NCBI GenBank assembly: GCA_943788645.1
Contig: CALSRC010000010.1
Coordinates: forward strand, 62,001-126,000
DNA: 64,000 nucleotides
Reading direction: 5' to 3'
DNA from: UA16 sp002292325
Lineage (GTDB): Bacteria > Bacteroidota > Bacteroidia > Flavobacteriales_D > Sanyastnellaceae
The notes under the pieces are model-generated. The model did no database searches, was not told the origin of the DNA, and saw only the letters and a program-made list of their open reading frames with translations. Each line of letters begins with the position of its first letter. Positions within the stretch are counted from its first letter, which is position 1. Below are positions 17,678-28,139 of the stretch, one piece after another. The translations under genes and the position numbers were made by a program.

Positions 17678-20600
17678 TCAATGGATCGCAACCTGCGCAC
17701 TGAACGGCCCGATGCGAAGCAAGTAGAGTCCGGCCTGCAAGGAACGCGCATCGAGCTCCATCGCCCCCTGTGATGGTGCACCGTTGGAAGACCAAGCCAG
17801 CCGACCGTCCATTGTAAACCATTGTACCTCCGCCCACTCCAACTCCTGGAAATCACCGCGCACCGTTATCAAGCCGTTGGATGGATTGGGATAGACCTGC
17901 AGTCCATTGGAATGGCCTGGCGCCAGAACGTCTTCTACTTCGTTCAACTCCACCAACGTCCAGCTTGACGCGAAATGGTTGTCAACCGTCGAAGCTACGC
18001 GCATCAGCGCCTCCGATCCAGCATAGGGAATCGGCCACGGAGCAAGCGGGGCATACTGCACAAAATCCACCACGATTCCATCTGCGTCTTGGAGCAGGAT
18101 GCGCTCGCCTTCATTGGCCAATTGTCCAGCGTCCCATTCACGTACGAGCTCCTCAGGCTCCATGAAGAAATCCGCGTCTTTCACCACCCAGAGAGATTCT
18201 CCTGGCGCCAACCACAGATCTTCCAAGCAAACCCATGTCACGGCATCGTCCAATCGGTAACCGCTGAGGTTGACGGACTCCTCCCCATCGTTCGCCAACC
18301 GGATCCATTCTCGGTCCAAAGCTTCGATGCCCGAATACCCAAATTCCACGATGGCCACATCGCGCTGATCCACCGACCAGGCGGCCTCGGAACCATAATC
18401 CGCACCCGTAACTGCAGCACCCAGAGCAGGCGATCCTTGCAGCAACGCAAAATCAAAGCCATCGGGGTCGGCAAAAAGAGGGTTCCCTTCCACCACATTA
18501 TCGAACGCCAACGTATCGCTGTCGTAGAGCGCGTCCATCACGAACAAGACGGACAGCGAATCGGAGAACACCGGTGCATCGCTGCTGTTGGAAAGAATGC
18601 TCCGAAGCACCGTGGCTTCCCCCCCGCCCATCCCGGGGTTTTTCTCGTAAGCACTCACCGCGATTTGGTTTCCGTAAAACGTGGAGTGATCGATTTCTGC
18701 CGCACCCAGATCCTTCAGCGCTACACCCAAAGCGCATTGCGCAATGGTCATGTTCTGAATTACGGCATGCGACGCTTGCCCGATGCTGATTCCTTTGTCC
18801 GTGCAATGGTGAATCAACCCGCCTTCTATCAGAATATTGAGGGAGCCTTCACCCAAATCGATGCCGTCGCTGTTGGCTCCCCGAAACGAATGAATAACCG
18901 TATTGCGCACGATGCCATCTGTGACCACATCGTAGTCGATGGCATCGGTATCCGGCTCTTGGTTGCCAATGAAAGTGCAGGAATCAATGAGCGCCGAACC
19001 GTGTCGGACATTGATGAGATCACCGGTGATGTCGGAATGCAACGTGCTATTGGTGAGGGCTATTTGGCTGTGCTCTGCATACACCGGGTTGCGGTGATTG
19101 GACAACAACTCCAGGTGATCGAGGGTGACATCGGAAAACCAGGCCACCACCGCCGCCCGGTCGTGAATGGGGTGTTCTCCGGCGGATGCGTTCTCCACTA
19201 AGGCATACCGAATGAGCCCAGGATGGGTGGCTTGATCAAACTGAATGTTCCCCCAGGGGCCTTCATAATCCGGGTTGAGTCGGAATGCAAGGGGAGCTTC
19301 GGCGGTTCCCTCTGCGAGGAGTTGTCCCTGAACAATGAGTTGAGCGTCTGTGGGAAACCAAATTTCCACGCCCGGTTCGATGGTCAAGGTCACGTTGGGC
19401 ATGACCGTGCTCGTTCCGGCAGCGAGGTAGGGAGAACAGGCTGCCGTTAAGGTCAAATCGGAGGCGATGGATTCGGGCAACAAGCACGCGCCCGTGGGCT
19501 CGTAGCGCGCGACATATCCCGTGCTCCCTGTCAGCGCAACGGACAAGGGGTTTTCCATGGAGAACACTTGCTCAAGCGGTGCATACGCAGACAAGGTGAG
19601 ATCAAAACTGATATCGGAACTGGTGGGCGAAAATTGATGGATTTCTACAGCGAGGATGTTGTTGCCCGGCTGCACGGTGATGGGCAGCGTGTACTCGTTC
19701 CAATTGACCTCGGCATCACCCCCGGCAAAATCAACAGAGAATGTATTGAAGGCGATGTCTCCTTCCGGCATGTTGCTCCGGAACAATTCCTCGCCGTTGA
19801 GGTAAACCACCGCTCCATCGTCGCGGCGCAATTGAAAAGAGGCCGAGACTTCAGAGGCCGTCGAAACTCCGGGGTCGAATGCGCGCCGAAAGTACGTGGT
19901 GGTGTGTTTGTTGTCGGCGTCGCTGCCGTAAGAAACGACGGTCGTTTCGTCGCCATCGCCATAGCCCAGTTCGGCGTCTCCGGCTTGCCATGAAGAATCT
20001 TCATAGTCCGGTTCACGCCATTCCGTGCCGAGGTCAGCTCCGCTGTCCTCGTATTTCCATGCCGACCCTTCAGACACCCACGCCACCGTTGCGACTTCCG
20101 ACCACCCGACAAATTCATGGCCGGGTTTGGCTTCGGCCGTGATCTCAAACGGCATATCTTCAAAATAGGGGCCCGTCCAAGGACTCGACGGGATGAGGAA
20201 GTCATTGAGGCGAATACGTCCCGCTTCGAGCGGCACGTTGCTCGTGTGCAATTGTGCCACCGGTGACAATCCAAATTCATCCATCAGATTCCCCAGCATG
20301 TAAGGCGAGCGCTCACTCGCGAACGTTCGCAAATTCTCGATTTCATTTTCCCAAAACTCAACCGTTGGAATGCCATCGCCGTAGGATGAAGTCGTTCCCG
20401 TCCAGCGCTCCACGTGATACGGAACCTCGGGAGCGATGTAAGCAGCCCATTCATTGACGAGCCCATGGACGCGCACCGGATGAAACGAGGTGTGCAAGTG
20501 ATCTGCAAAGCGCTGAGCAAAATAATTTGCAAATCCTTCGTTTTCAAGGGCGTGCCTCACCCAAGTACGGGCGTAGTCGTAGTTGTTGTTTTGGGGAACC

Positions 20601-22174
20601 GTAAAGCCATTGATGTTGTCATTGGTTGATCCTGAAAAACCCCGATCGAGGTCCGTAAAAACGAACCGCCATTGCCCGCCTATTTGAGGTTTCCATAGCA
20701 CCACATTGTGACCCCAGCTGCTGTTGCTGGCCCAAATTTCCGTTGCCCAATAATCCGCAAACCCCTCCATATTGACCTCTGCCTCCACCGCCGCATAATG
20801 GGCTTCGATGCTCAAATCTTCATTGAACAAGCTGTCCATGACCCAATATGCCGAATCCGAACCTTCTTCGACGATTCCATCGTCATTGATGATGTCGAAT
20901 GAGCCATTGGCCGCCCCGTGATTTTCTTCCACAAATTCTTCATCAATGCGCGATCGAATGTTGTGGATGCCCATGTATTCACCGTTGATGAATACGATGC
21001 TGGGACGAAAACCCTGATGGTCCACCGGAGCGTTTTCCTGCGGCATGTGCTGCCCCAAGCCATCTCGCATCAAGGTCGACGCCCAATCCGATCCGCTGGC
21101 GCGCAGGACAAAATTGTCAAATTTGGTTCGGACGCGATCATGGAAAAGCGGATAATCCAGGCTGCCACTTCCATACCCTCCCCGGAAATAGATCCCCAGC
21201 ATCTTCTGTGGCAAGATCCAGCTGTTCTGACCGTTGACCTTGACGCCCGCGCGTTCGTTGAAGACCGCCTCGTTGTTGCCGTCGTTCTCGAAAAACTCCA
21301 CGTTCAGCGGCCATTCCCATTCCGGTTTAAAATCCTGCACATAAATGCCCGTGTCCGCATCCCAAAAGTGGTCTGGATCGGACACCAACGAAAACACGGG
21401 AAGCGGTCGCTCGGCGAGGGTCGGATCAAAAAAGTACGAATGGGTCACCACCGGACCGGGAATGAAACCGTCTTCGAAAATTCGCGCCCTCACAAAGGAG
21501 GTGGCATCCAACGACAATGCCGCTCCGTAAAGTGGATCGAACGGTGTCGGTTCACGTCCATCCGTCGTATAGCGAACTTCTCCGGTTAAAGCCGAAAAGT
21601 CGAGTTCAAACGCCTCCGAGAAAAAACCACCGATTTGAGAAAATGATGGAACCGCATGGGTCACGCCATTATACGAAATGGAGGTCGCGTTCGAAGCCCC
21701 CGGGGTCGGCACATCAAACCAGCTCCAGACTCCAGCACCATCGACGCTCCTGCCATGGCTGATGTCCGTGTTTTGAGCAGAATACACCAAGCCGTCGACC
21801 CATGCTAAATCAGCGTTGTAAAGCGCTAATTCTTCGCCCATACTGCTGAGCCGAAACGATGTATGCAGGTTGCTTGAAAGGGTGTTTTCTCCGTCGCACC
21901 AAAGCATCAAAAAGCCGCCTCCTTCAATGGATGTGCCCTCGGGAAATGCCCATTTGGTCGTATCACTCGTGTTATCTGTAAGATACCAACCCGTCAGGTC
22001 TACGGGAGCTGTTCCGGGATTGTGCAATTCCACCCAATCGCTGGATGACCCAAAATCCGGGTCTTCAATGAGCAACGAATTGGACGCTGCAAATTCATTG
22101 ATCCACACTTGGCCTGCGCAGAGCCTCACCGTGATGATGCACGCTAACACGAGGGAACATCGTAAACAGTTCAT
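17678..22174 (-). CDS. Giant lamin-tail / CotH kinase / beta-helix surface protein with T9SS type A CTD
   Basis: 1498 residues. Order: signal peptide; lamin-tail domain (VWINEFAASNSLLIEDPDFG to about residue 165); chitobiase C-terminal-like beta module (VRYTTDGREPTPFDPLYG); CotH kinase domain at about 250-560 (VKVNGQNSW, FRGGYGSGSLDYPLF, GEYMGIHNIRSRIDEEFV, WRFVFTDLDRGFSG); a beta-sandwich with RRDDGAVVYLNGEELFRSNM; a right-handed beta-helix region (about 900-1250, parallel repeats such as HAVIQNMTIAQC); a second lamin-tail domain (EWIRLANDGEESVNLSGYRL); and a type A T9SS tail (VYPNPSNGLITVRGDF). Lamin-tail plus CotH is a recurrent secreted architecture in Bacteroidota. Likely a large cell-surface or matrix protein. 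Confidence 0.88.
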   Translation of the reverse strand: MNCLRCSLVLACIITVRLCAGQVWINEFAASNSLLIEDPDFGSSSDWVELHNPGTAPVDLTGWYLTDNTSDTTKWAFPEGTSIEGGGFLMLWCDGENTLSSNLHTSFRLSSMGEELALYNADLAWVDGLVYSAQNTDISHGRSVDGAGVWSWFDVPTPGASNATSISYNGVTHAVPSFSQIGGFFSEAFELDFSALTGEVRYTTDGREPTPFDPLYGAALSLDATSFVRARIFEDGFIPGPVVTHSYFFDPTLAERPLPVFSLVSDPDHFWDADTGIYVQDFKPEWEWPLNVEFFENDGNNEAVFNERAGVKVNGQNSWILPQKMLGIYFRGGYGSGSLDYPLFHDRVRTKFDNFVLRASGSDWASTLMRDGLGQHMPQENAPVDHQGFRPSIVFINGEYMGIHNIRSRIDEEFVEENHGAANGSFDIINDDGIVEEGSDSAYWVMDSLFNEDLSIEAHYAAVEAEVNMEGFADYWATEIWASNSSWGHNVVLWKPQIGGQWRFVFTDLDRGFSGSTNDNINGFTVPQNNNYDYARTWVRHALENEGFANYFAQRFADHLHTSFHPVRVHGLVNEWAAYIAPEVPYHVERWTGTTSSYGDGIPTVEFWENEIENLRTFASERSPYMLGNLMDEFGLSPVAQLHTSNVPLEAGRIRLNDFLIPSSPWTGPYFEDMPFEITAEAKPGHEFVGWSEVATVAWVSEGSAWKYEDSGADLGTEWREPDYEDSSWQAGDAELGYGDGDETTVVSYGSDADNKHTTTYFRRAFDPGVSTASEVSASFQLRRDDGAVVYLNGEELFRSNMPEGDIAFNTFSVDFAGGDAEVNWNEYTLPITVQPGNNILAVEIHQFSPTSSDISFDLTLSAYAPLEQVFSMENPLSVALTGSTGYVARYEPTGACLLPESIASDLTLTAACSPYLAAGTSTVMPNVTLTIEPGVEIWFPTDAQLIVQGQLLAEGTAEAPLAFRLNPDYEGPWGNIQFDQATHPGLIRYALVENASAGEHPIHDRAAVVAWFSDVTLDHLELLSNHRNPVYAEHSQIALTNSTLHSDITGDLINVRHGSALIDSCTFIGNQEPDTDAIDYDVVTDGIVRNTVIHSFRGANSDGIDLGEGSLNILIEGGLIHHCTDKGISIGQASHAVIQNMTIAQCALGVALKDLGAAEIDHSTFYGNQIAVSAYEKNPGMGGGEATVLRSILSNSSDAPVFSDSLSVLFVMDALYDSDTLAFDNVVEGNPLFADPDGFDFALLQGSPALGAAVTGADYGSEAAWSVDQRDVAIVEFGYSGIEALDREWIRLANDGEESVNLSGYRLDDAVTWVCLEDLWLAPGESLWVVKDADFFMEPEELVREWDAGQLANEGERILLQDADGIVVDFVQYAPLAPWPIPYAGSEALMRVASTVDNHFASSWTLVELNEVEDVLAPGHSNGLQVYPNPSNGLITVRGDFQELEWAEVQWFTMDGRLAWSSNGAPSQGAMELDARSLQAGLYLLRIGPFSAQVAIH

Positions 22175-22257
22175 TTCAATTCACAAAACAAATTAGGTTC
22201 TAAAAGTAGCACAATGTTCGGATGAGCAAACGCGCAATCGCCATTTTTGGCAAGGCT

Positions 22258-23106
22258 CTATTGCCCCCAGAAACGCTGGGTCTTCCAAACGGGATTTCCA
22301 CTTGCATCTTTCCCCGAAAATTGGGCGATGACAAGGCCGCGGACTCCCCAGTCGGTGGTACTCAATTGATGCTTTCCTGCAGGAAAATTCATCGACTTCA
22401 GCCAGCGTCCATCCACCGCATAGGCATCCAAGGACAGGGCAATGGTGGATTCGATGTGGACCGAATGGTCCGTCGCCCAAATCCGGGTGGGCTGAGAAGC
22501 ATCCATGCATGAAGGACACCCAATTTCCGTGACGGCTTCACCTAAGGTAAGCGACGTGCCCGCATAGGAATCGCCGGTATTGCCGTACGCCCCGTTCGCG
22601 GCCAGCATGCTCGTGTAAAACGTGACATCCCCTTCACCACCTGCAGGAGCCCCCCAAATCAAGGAAAAGGTGTTGCTCGTGCTGATGTCGTTCTGCTCCA
22701 CAATGTGCCGTCCCCCCACATCCTCAAGTTGCGCATTGTCGGAACACCCTATGAACGTTCCCGCGTTGTCGCCATTGCCAAATACCGCTGTTGCCTGAAA
22801 GCCATAACCTGCGGGATTGTCTGAAGCATCCACCTCGAATACCACGAAATACTCCGTAAACGGCATGAACTCCGTGACCGGGGTATCTGCGCCTTCGAAC
22901 GGATATACCGTGATGGATGGGGTAACGTCATACGACCCAGTTGAATGGCAGGCTGAACAGGGCTGAGAGCTGCCTGGTGCACCCGTTCGATCTTTGTTTT
23001 GTTCTTCCGCCACACCGTTGTGATGTGACATCAAAGTGAGTGCAAAAACGCCCAAAAGAACCAGGCTAAATGCGCCGGTGCGGAACTGTTCAGGATGGAA
23101 CTTCAT
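22258..23106 (-). CDS. Choice-of-anchor V / Reeler-like protein with CxxCH motif
   Basis: 282 residues with an N-terminal hydrophobic signal or anchor (about 12-28). Residues 41-56 hold TGAPGSSQPCSACHSTG, a CSACH heme-attachment-type motif (Cys50, Cys53, His54) typical of choice-of-anchor V proteins. A Reeler-like beta domain follows (EYFVVFEVDASDNPAGYGFQ, ending near AGTSLTLG). The last about 80 residues (IALSLDAYAVDGRWLKSMNF, ending TQRFWGQ) look like a degenerate type A T9SS tail. Its start overlaps the stop of the upstream membrane-protein gene by ATGA. Heme binding is possible but unproven. Confidence 0.75.
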   Translation of the reverse strand: MKFHPEQFRTGAFSLVLLGVFALTLMSHHNGVAEEQNKDRTGAPGSSQPCSACHSTGSYDVTPSITVYPFEGADTPVTEFMPFTEYFVVFEVDASDNPAGYGFQATAVFGNGDNAGTFIGCSDNAQLEDVGGRHIVEQNDISTSNTFSLIWGAPAGGEGDVTFYTSMLAANGAYGNTGDSYAGTSLTLGEAVTEIGCPSCMDASQPTRIWATDHSVHIESTIALSLDAYAVDGRWLKSMNFPAGKHQLSTTDWGVRGLVIAQFSGKDASGNPVWKTQRFWGQ

Positions 23107-24498
23107 TCGGTGGATTTTGCTCCAATATACGCTGGTTGCAGGTCATTTGATTCCTGCCCTTCCGCCTGCTCCTCGAATTGCTCGAATTGTTCCACTTCGG
23201 ACGAGTCCAATTGCCAAGCGTACACCGATGGCAAGACCAAAATCACAGCAGCCGTCCAACTGATGAAAACGACCAGCGCTCGGTTCATGACGTTGCGCGT
23301 GATGCGCTCTGGCGAATCGGGTCCTTTTCGTTTTTGAAACCAACGAACCAGCAACGTGGACAAGGTCCCCAAGAATACGATGTTGCTGCCCAGGACGACC
23401 AGTCGATTGGGGGTCACACCATACTGCACCAACCGATCGATGATGGCCGCGATGCCAATCGAATCCGCCACCACCCCCAGCACGACCAAGGCGACCACCA
23501 AGAGGCGCGTCAGGCGATGCGCTCCTTCATCAAACGCCGAATGCAGCATCACCAATCCAATGACTGCGATGAGTAAAAAATTGAACACCAACAATTCCTC
23601 GCGGTCCGAACTGAGCGCCTCAAAGCCCCTGGAGAGGTAAGCAAAAAGGAACCCGAATTCCAGCACCACCACCAACGGAATGAAAATGCGTGCCACCGTG
23701 GGCAAAATGCGCTCAAGCGATCGAGGATGCCTCAGCCAGACGCTGTGACCAAATATGAGGATGCCGCTGAGACCCCACGTGATCAGATGAATGTTCACCT
23801 CTTCGCTGAATTCACTGCTGACATCGAGCGTGAGCATCAGCAAGTTGGTAAGGCCAAGCAAGGCGCCTCCTGCGGCTGCGATGATGGCCGAGAGGATGCC
23901 CACTTGCACCACATGTCGAACAAAGTCAACGCGCCCTTCCTGAGGACGCGATGCGACATAGGCAAATCCCGTAAGCCCAAGCAGCAAAATGGGCCAGTGA
24001 ATCATCATCAGATCCCGTACTTGACGCACCAAACTGATGCGCTCTCCGGCGTTTTCCCATGTTGGATTCTGCTCGATGGCGGCTGATACCTCCCATGATT
24101 CAGGCAAAAATTCCCAAGCTTTGTAAAGGCAACTGACCCAAGCAATCAACCCAGCCAAAATTCCCAAAAGCCCCCACTTGCGCCAACCATGGAACAGGAG
24201 CATGGGAACAAAGGCCAATGGAGCGATGTACGGAAAAGCCCAATCGGGCTCGATTTCGCCGGTCACCCAATAGGGCACCAAAAAGAACAGCGCAATGCCA
24301 AACGAAATGGCAATGGCGTATGTGAAACGATGGTTCGAGGAGGATGCGTTGGGGTCGGGAGCGTTTTCAGCGGCAATGCGCGCGCGCCAAGTCGCTGCAG
24401 CGGAATGTGATCCGTCAGCATCCTTCAGCGCATGTTCGAAGCCCCGCGGATCTGCGCGGGTACCATGCTTCGAGTTCCTCCGGTGTTTGTTTCCACAT
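23103..24498 (-). CDS. DUF4153-like polytopic membrane protein (5' end frameshifted)
   Basis: The uninterrupted part (from 24281) is 392 residues with about nine transmembrane helices and conserved-looking RIFIPLVVVLEFGFLFAYL and EELLVFNFLLIAVIGLVML, resembling DUF4153-type proteins. The frame stays open upstream of 24281 and encodes another helix (FTYAIAISFGIALFFLVPYW) and a hydrophilic segment (ADPRGFEHALKDADGSHS, then AAATWRAR) but has no start. An ATG at 24498 in the adjacent frame reads MWKQTPEELEAWYP and joins this segment if one base is removed near 24463. I take 24498 as the real start. Nearly head-to-head with the PLD gene (41 bp). Role unknown. Confidence 0.65.
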
Positions 24499-24539
24499 TA
24501 CTGAAATGTTCTTGTCTCAAACGTACGTACATTTCGACC

Positions 24540-26098
24540 ATGACAGCCAATCGCTCCGCTCCTTTTGCAGCCAGCTGGTTTTGGGCCCTGACCATTTTGT
24601 GTCTTTCCTCGTGCGAATCGGCTTCCTTGCAAGACCGGCTCCTGCCCTACCACCCTTCGACCCATGGCCCCGTCGTTTTGAACGATGAAACAAGCGCGGT
24701 GCCCACCACCATCGCACAGCAAATTGAAGCCGCGGGCATTCCGGATTCGAGCCGCACCTATGGCTATGTTTTGGAAGAAGGCGAAGAGGCCATCTTCACC
24801 CGTGCGTGGCTCAGTGAACACAGCGAACGTCCATTGACATCCAGTACTTCATTTTCTCCATGGACAATGTGGGGCTGATTGCATTGGACTACCTGCTCCA
24901 TGCCGCAGACCGCGGCGTCAAGGTGCGCATGTTGGTGGACGACATCATGCTGGATGTGGGGTCGATGACGTGCTGGCATTGAATGCCCATCCGAATGTTT
25001 CCATCCGCGTCTACAATCCAACGGAGGGGAAGAATTTGGCTTCCAAAGCGGTCAATGTGGCATCGCGACTTTCAAGGGTTCAACCAGCGCATGCACAACA
25101 AGACCTTCGTCGTTGATGGTCGCGTGGCCATTACCGGTGGACGAAACATAGCCGACGAATATTTTGACTACGACCAGGCGTACAATTTCCGGGACCGCGA
25201 TGTGCTGCTGATCGGTCCGGGTGCGGCGTCCATCCAATCGTCGTTCGACGGGTTCTGGAGCGATCCGTTGGCGGTGGATTTGAGCGGCGATGCGCCCACG
25301 GCCGAGGCAACCGCCGCGCTCTACGCTTCCATTCACCATTACGCGGCTGACCCTGCGAACTTTTGGCCGCAAATCCGCGCATTGATCGACGGCATTCCCG
25401 AAGCCATCCCCCACATCGTTGCCGCTGGAAAGCTGCACCTGCTGGAGGACTTTCGGTTCGAGTCGGATGCACCGGGCAAGAACGAAACGGGCGGTTTTTC
25501 TGGGGGCGGCCAGAGCACCGATGCCCTCATGGCCTTGGTCGAATCCGCCACCACCTCGCTTACCGTTCAGAGTCCGTACCTGGTCTTGACGGATTTGGGA
25601 TTGGAGCTATTTGGTCGTGCGGTGGAGCGCGGTGTGTCCGTGTCGATTTTGACCAATAGCCTTTGCTCAACCGATAACCTGGAGGCGTTCAACGGCTACC
25701 AGCGCATCCGGGCCGATTTGCTTGCGCGCGGGGTCCAGGTCTACGAATACCGACCGGATGCCGAAATCCGCAAACAACTCATCACCGCGGCCAAGCAAGA
25801 ACGCTTGGGCTATGTACCGGTATTTGGGCTTCATGCCAAATCCATGGTGGTGGATCACCGCACGGTGGTCGTCGGAACCTTCAATTTGGATCCCCGAAGC
25901 GCCAACCTGAATACGGAATGCGTTGCGATCATGGAATCGGATGCCATGGCCGCGCAGGTGGAGGAATTGATGCTGCGCGAGCTCGCCCCCGAAAACGCTT
26001 GGCACACCACCGCAGACTGGAATCCCGACGGTGAGGCCGGATGGTGGAAACAAACGCGTTGCTGGCTGCGAGGCATTGTCCCAGCCGCTGTGCTTTAA
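24540..26098 (+). pseudogene. Phospholipase D / cardiolipin-synthase-like lipoprotein, multiple frameshifts
   Basis: The ATG at 24540 gives a lipoprotein signal (lipobox LSSC). The protein then shifts frame at about 24833 (continuing IDIQYFIFSMDNVGLIALDY), at about 24955 (GVDDVLALNAHPNVSIRVYN) and at about 25062 (DFQGFNQRMHNKTFVVDG). Two HKD motifs are present: HNKTFVVDG with GGRN, and GLHAKSMVVDHRTVVVGTFN. This is the two-HKD, ClsC/YmdC-like phospholipase D family that transfers phosphatidyl groups. The coding content is complete across frames, so either the gene is recently inactivated or the consensus sequence contains three single-base errors. Other frameshifts nearby favour errors. Confidence 0.75.
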
Positions 26099-26152
26099 TA
26101 CGGACGCGCTTTACATTTGTCGCTTTAGCTTCAAAAGCCCTTTCCCTCAGGC

Positions 26153-26524
26153 ATGTTCAAGAAGACCTTCATCCTCCAGCGCAGACGGCGAATTATCGTC
26201 ATCTTCATCGTGTTGATCGCCTTGACGCTGCTCGCGTTTTCTCCGCTCGTCCTCGGCCTCGTCATGATGGCTTTGGAGGAGGCTGCTACGGGCAAAAATG
26301 TGGGCGAACACAATAGCGTTTGGGGCGTCCTTCCCTGGCTATCCTTCGGCACCATGGTCATCTTTTTGCCTCCTGCTTTCATTCTGCTGAAGATCACGGT
26401 GGTGGGCGTCCTGTATGATCTGATTGTTTTGCTCAAAAGATCGAAGGAAAATCGAGAGGATCGAGAGGATCGGGAAGATTGGGACGCTGGGGTCGACGGG
26501 TTCGACGGAGAGATGTTTGGGTAA
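26153..26524 (+). CDS. Small two-helix membrane protein of unknown function
   Basis: 123 residues: a basic N-terminus (KKTFILQRRRR), two hydrophobic helices (about 13-42 and 58-90), and a charged C-terminal tail with a short NREDREDREDWD repeat encoded by tandem GAG-GAT-CGA-like bases. I recognise no family. It starts 54 bases after the PLD gene and precedes the haloperoxidase-like gene by about 90 bases. Confidence 0.55.
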   Translation: MFKKTFILQRRRRIIVIFIVLIALTLLAFSPLVLGLVMMALEEAATGKNVGEHNSVWGVLPWLSFGTMVIFLPPAFILLKITVVGVLYDLIVLLKRSKENREDREDREDWDAGVDGFDGEMFG

Positions 26525-26613
26525 CGGCCGGATGGATTCGGTTCCTGCTTGGTCATCGCAATGATGTCCTTGTGCATCCTTTGATTCCTTAGATTCTTTC
26601 TATTTTCGTCGTT

Positions 26614-28077
26614 ATGACCTTTCGACTCAACCTCCTCGTGGCCTTGCTGTGTGCACTCATCTCGAGCTATGCACCCGCCACCGCTCAAGCTCCAAATCCC
26701 GCGGCACCGTTTGACCCTGCGACCGGAAACGCCGCAGGCCAAGTGATTATTCCGACCGTCGATCCGGTATTCTTCTCGGATGCAACAGTGCACGGTGGGG
26801 ATCCCTCCATTCTGATCCGCTACACGACATTGATTGTGAATTCATGGTTTGACGCGGCTGCGCCGTATCACCCGACCGCTGTGGGCGTTTACAGCGATCT
26901 CCCGCGTGAAGCGCCATTCACCCCAACCGATAATACCGCACTTAACGTGGCCATGACTGCGGGATCCAAGGCCATCCTCGACCATTGCTTTCCACAGCAC
27001 ATGGATCAATGGGAGGCCATGCTCGCAACCGTCGTCGGAAATCGTGCCGACGATCCTGTGGTGATCCGTGCTCTGCAAATCGGTTCAGCCGCCGGAGAAG
27101 CCGTGTGGAAGGGCAGGCTAGACGATGGCATGAACCACAGCGGTGCGATGGGCGGCCACGAGGCTCGGCCCATGCCATTTGCGGATTACACCGGTTATGC
27201 ACCCGTGAATACCGTGTATGCGGTGAATGACCCCAGCCGATGGCAACCGAATGTCGAACGGATGGGAACCGGTAAATACCGTGCACAGATGTTTGTGACC
27301 CCGCAATATGGCGAGGTGACACCGTACACGGATTTGTGGTCGTTGGAACTTCCCTTACCAGCGCCTTCCAAGAGCAACGCAAAGAATGCGGCCGACTACA
27401 AAGCCCAAGCCAAGGAGGTACTCGCCAAAAGCGCCGCCATGACTGACGAGCAAAAAATGCTTTCTGAATTCTACGAAAACAAGCTCTTCTCGCTTCCTGT
27501 TTCTGCGGTTGTTGCTTCCATGAAGCAAGGCATGAATTTGATGGAATTCATCCACATGTTCTTTGCTCAGGAGGTGGCGATCTTTGATTCGGGCATTTGG
27601 ATTTGGGCCAAGAAAAGAGAATTCGATGCCGTGCGTCCTTACACCGCCATCCCGTATTTGTTTGGAGACAGCCCCGTCCAGGCTTGGGCCGGACCGGGCA
27701 AAGGAACAGGCAACATCCCCGCGACCAATTGGACCAGCTACTTGCCTGTGGCCGATCATCCCGAATACCCTTCGGCTTCCGCCTGCTTGTGCAAAGCCCA
27801 CGCGACGACCTTGAAGGAAGTGACGGGCACGAATGATTTGGGATGGGACGTTCCCTTTGCGGCAGGCAGCTCGTTCGTTGAACCCGGTGTGACACCCGCT
27901 GCAGACTTCTCGTATACGTTTGACACATGGGATGAATTTGCAGAAGTTTGCGGACTCACACGCTTGTGGTCGGGCGTGCACTTTGAGGATTCGGTCAAGA
28001 ACATCGAAAAGCCTTGCACCACCATTGGTCAGGCGGCCGCGGCTTATGTCGCCCAATTGGTGGCCGGCGAGAAATAA
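26614..28077 (+). CDS. Vanadium-dependent haloperoxidase / PAP2-like secreted protein
   Basis: 487 residues with a signal peptide ending PATAQA. It has the vanadate/phosphate-binding set of the haloperoxidase-acid phosphatase superfamily: FDAVRPYT (about 337-344), DHPEYPSASA (381-390) and TRLWSGVHFEDS (449-460; Arg450 and His456). In classical haloperoxidases the middle motif is PSGH with a catalytic acid-base His; here that His is replaced by Ser, so peroxidase activity is doubtful and a phosphatase or altered chemistry is possible. Periplasmic or secreted. The following minus-strand gene converges with it, 62 bp between stops. Confidence 0.8.
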   Translation: MTFRLNLLVALLCALISSYAPATAQAPNPAAPFDPATGNAAGQVIIPTVDPVFFSDATVHGGDPSILIRYTTLIVNSWFDAAAPYHPTAVGVYSDLPREAPFTPTDNTALNVAMTAGSKAILDHCFPQHMDQWEAMLATVVGNRADDPVVIRALQIGSAAGEAVWKGRLDDGMNHSGAMGGHEARPMPFADYTGYAPVNTVYAVNDPSRWQPNVERMGTGKYRAQMFVTPQYGEVTPYTDLWSLELPLPAPSKSNAKNAADYKAQAKEVLAKSAAMTDEQKMLSEFYENKLFSLPVSAVVASMKQGMNLMEFIHMFFAQEVAIFDSGIWIWAKKREFDAVRPYTAIPYLFGDSPVQAWAGPGKGTGNIPATNWTSYLPVADHPEYPSASACLCKAHATTLKEVTGTNDLGWDVPFAAGSSFVEPGVTPAADFSYTFDTWDEFAEVCGLTRLWSGVHFEDSVKNIEKPCTTIGQAAAAYVAQLVAGEK

Positions 28078-28139
28078 TGGCCCTACCGAACCGTTGGTTG
28101 GGTTGAGTTGTGTTGAAATGGGTTCATTTGAGCTCCAGC

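Noticed and set aside
17975..19201. A 408-codon plus-strand open frame opposite the giant CotH/lamin-tail gene
   Set aside because: Antisense shadow; no signal, motif or start context, while the minus strand shows clear domains.
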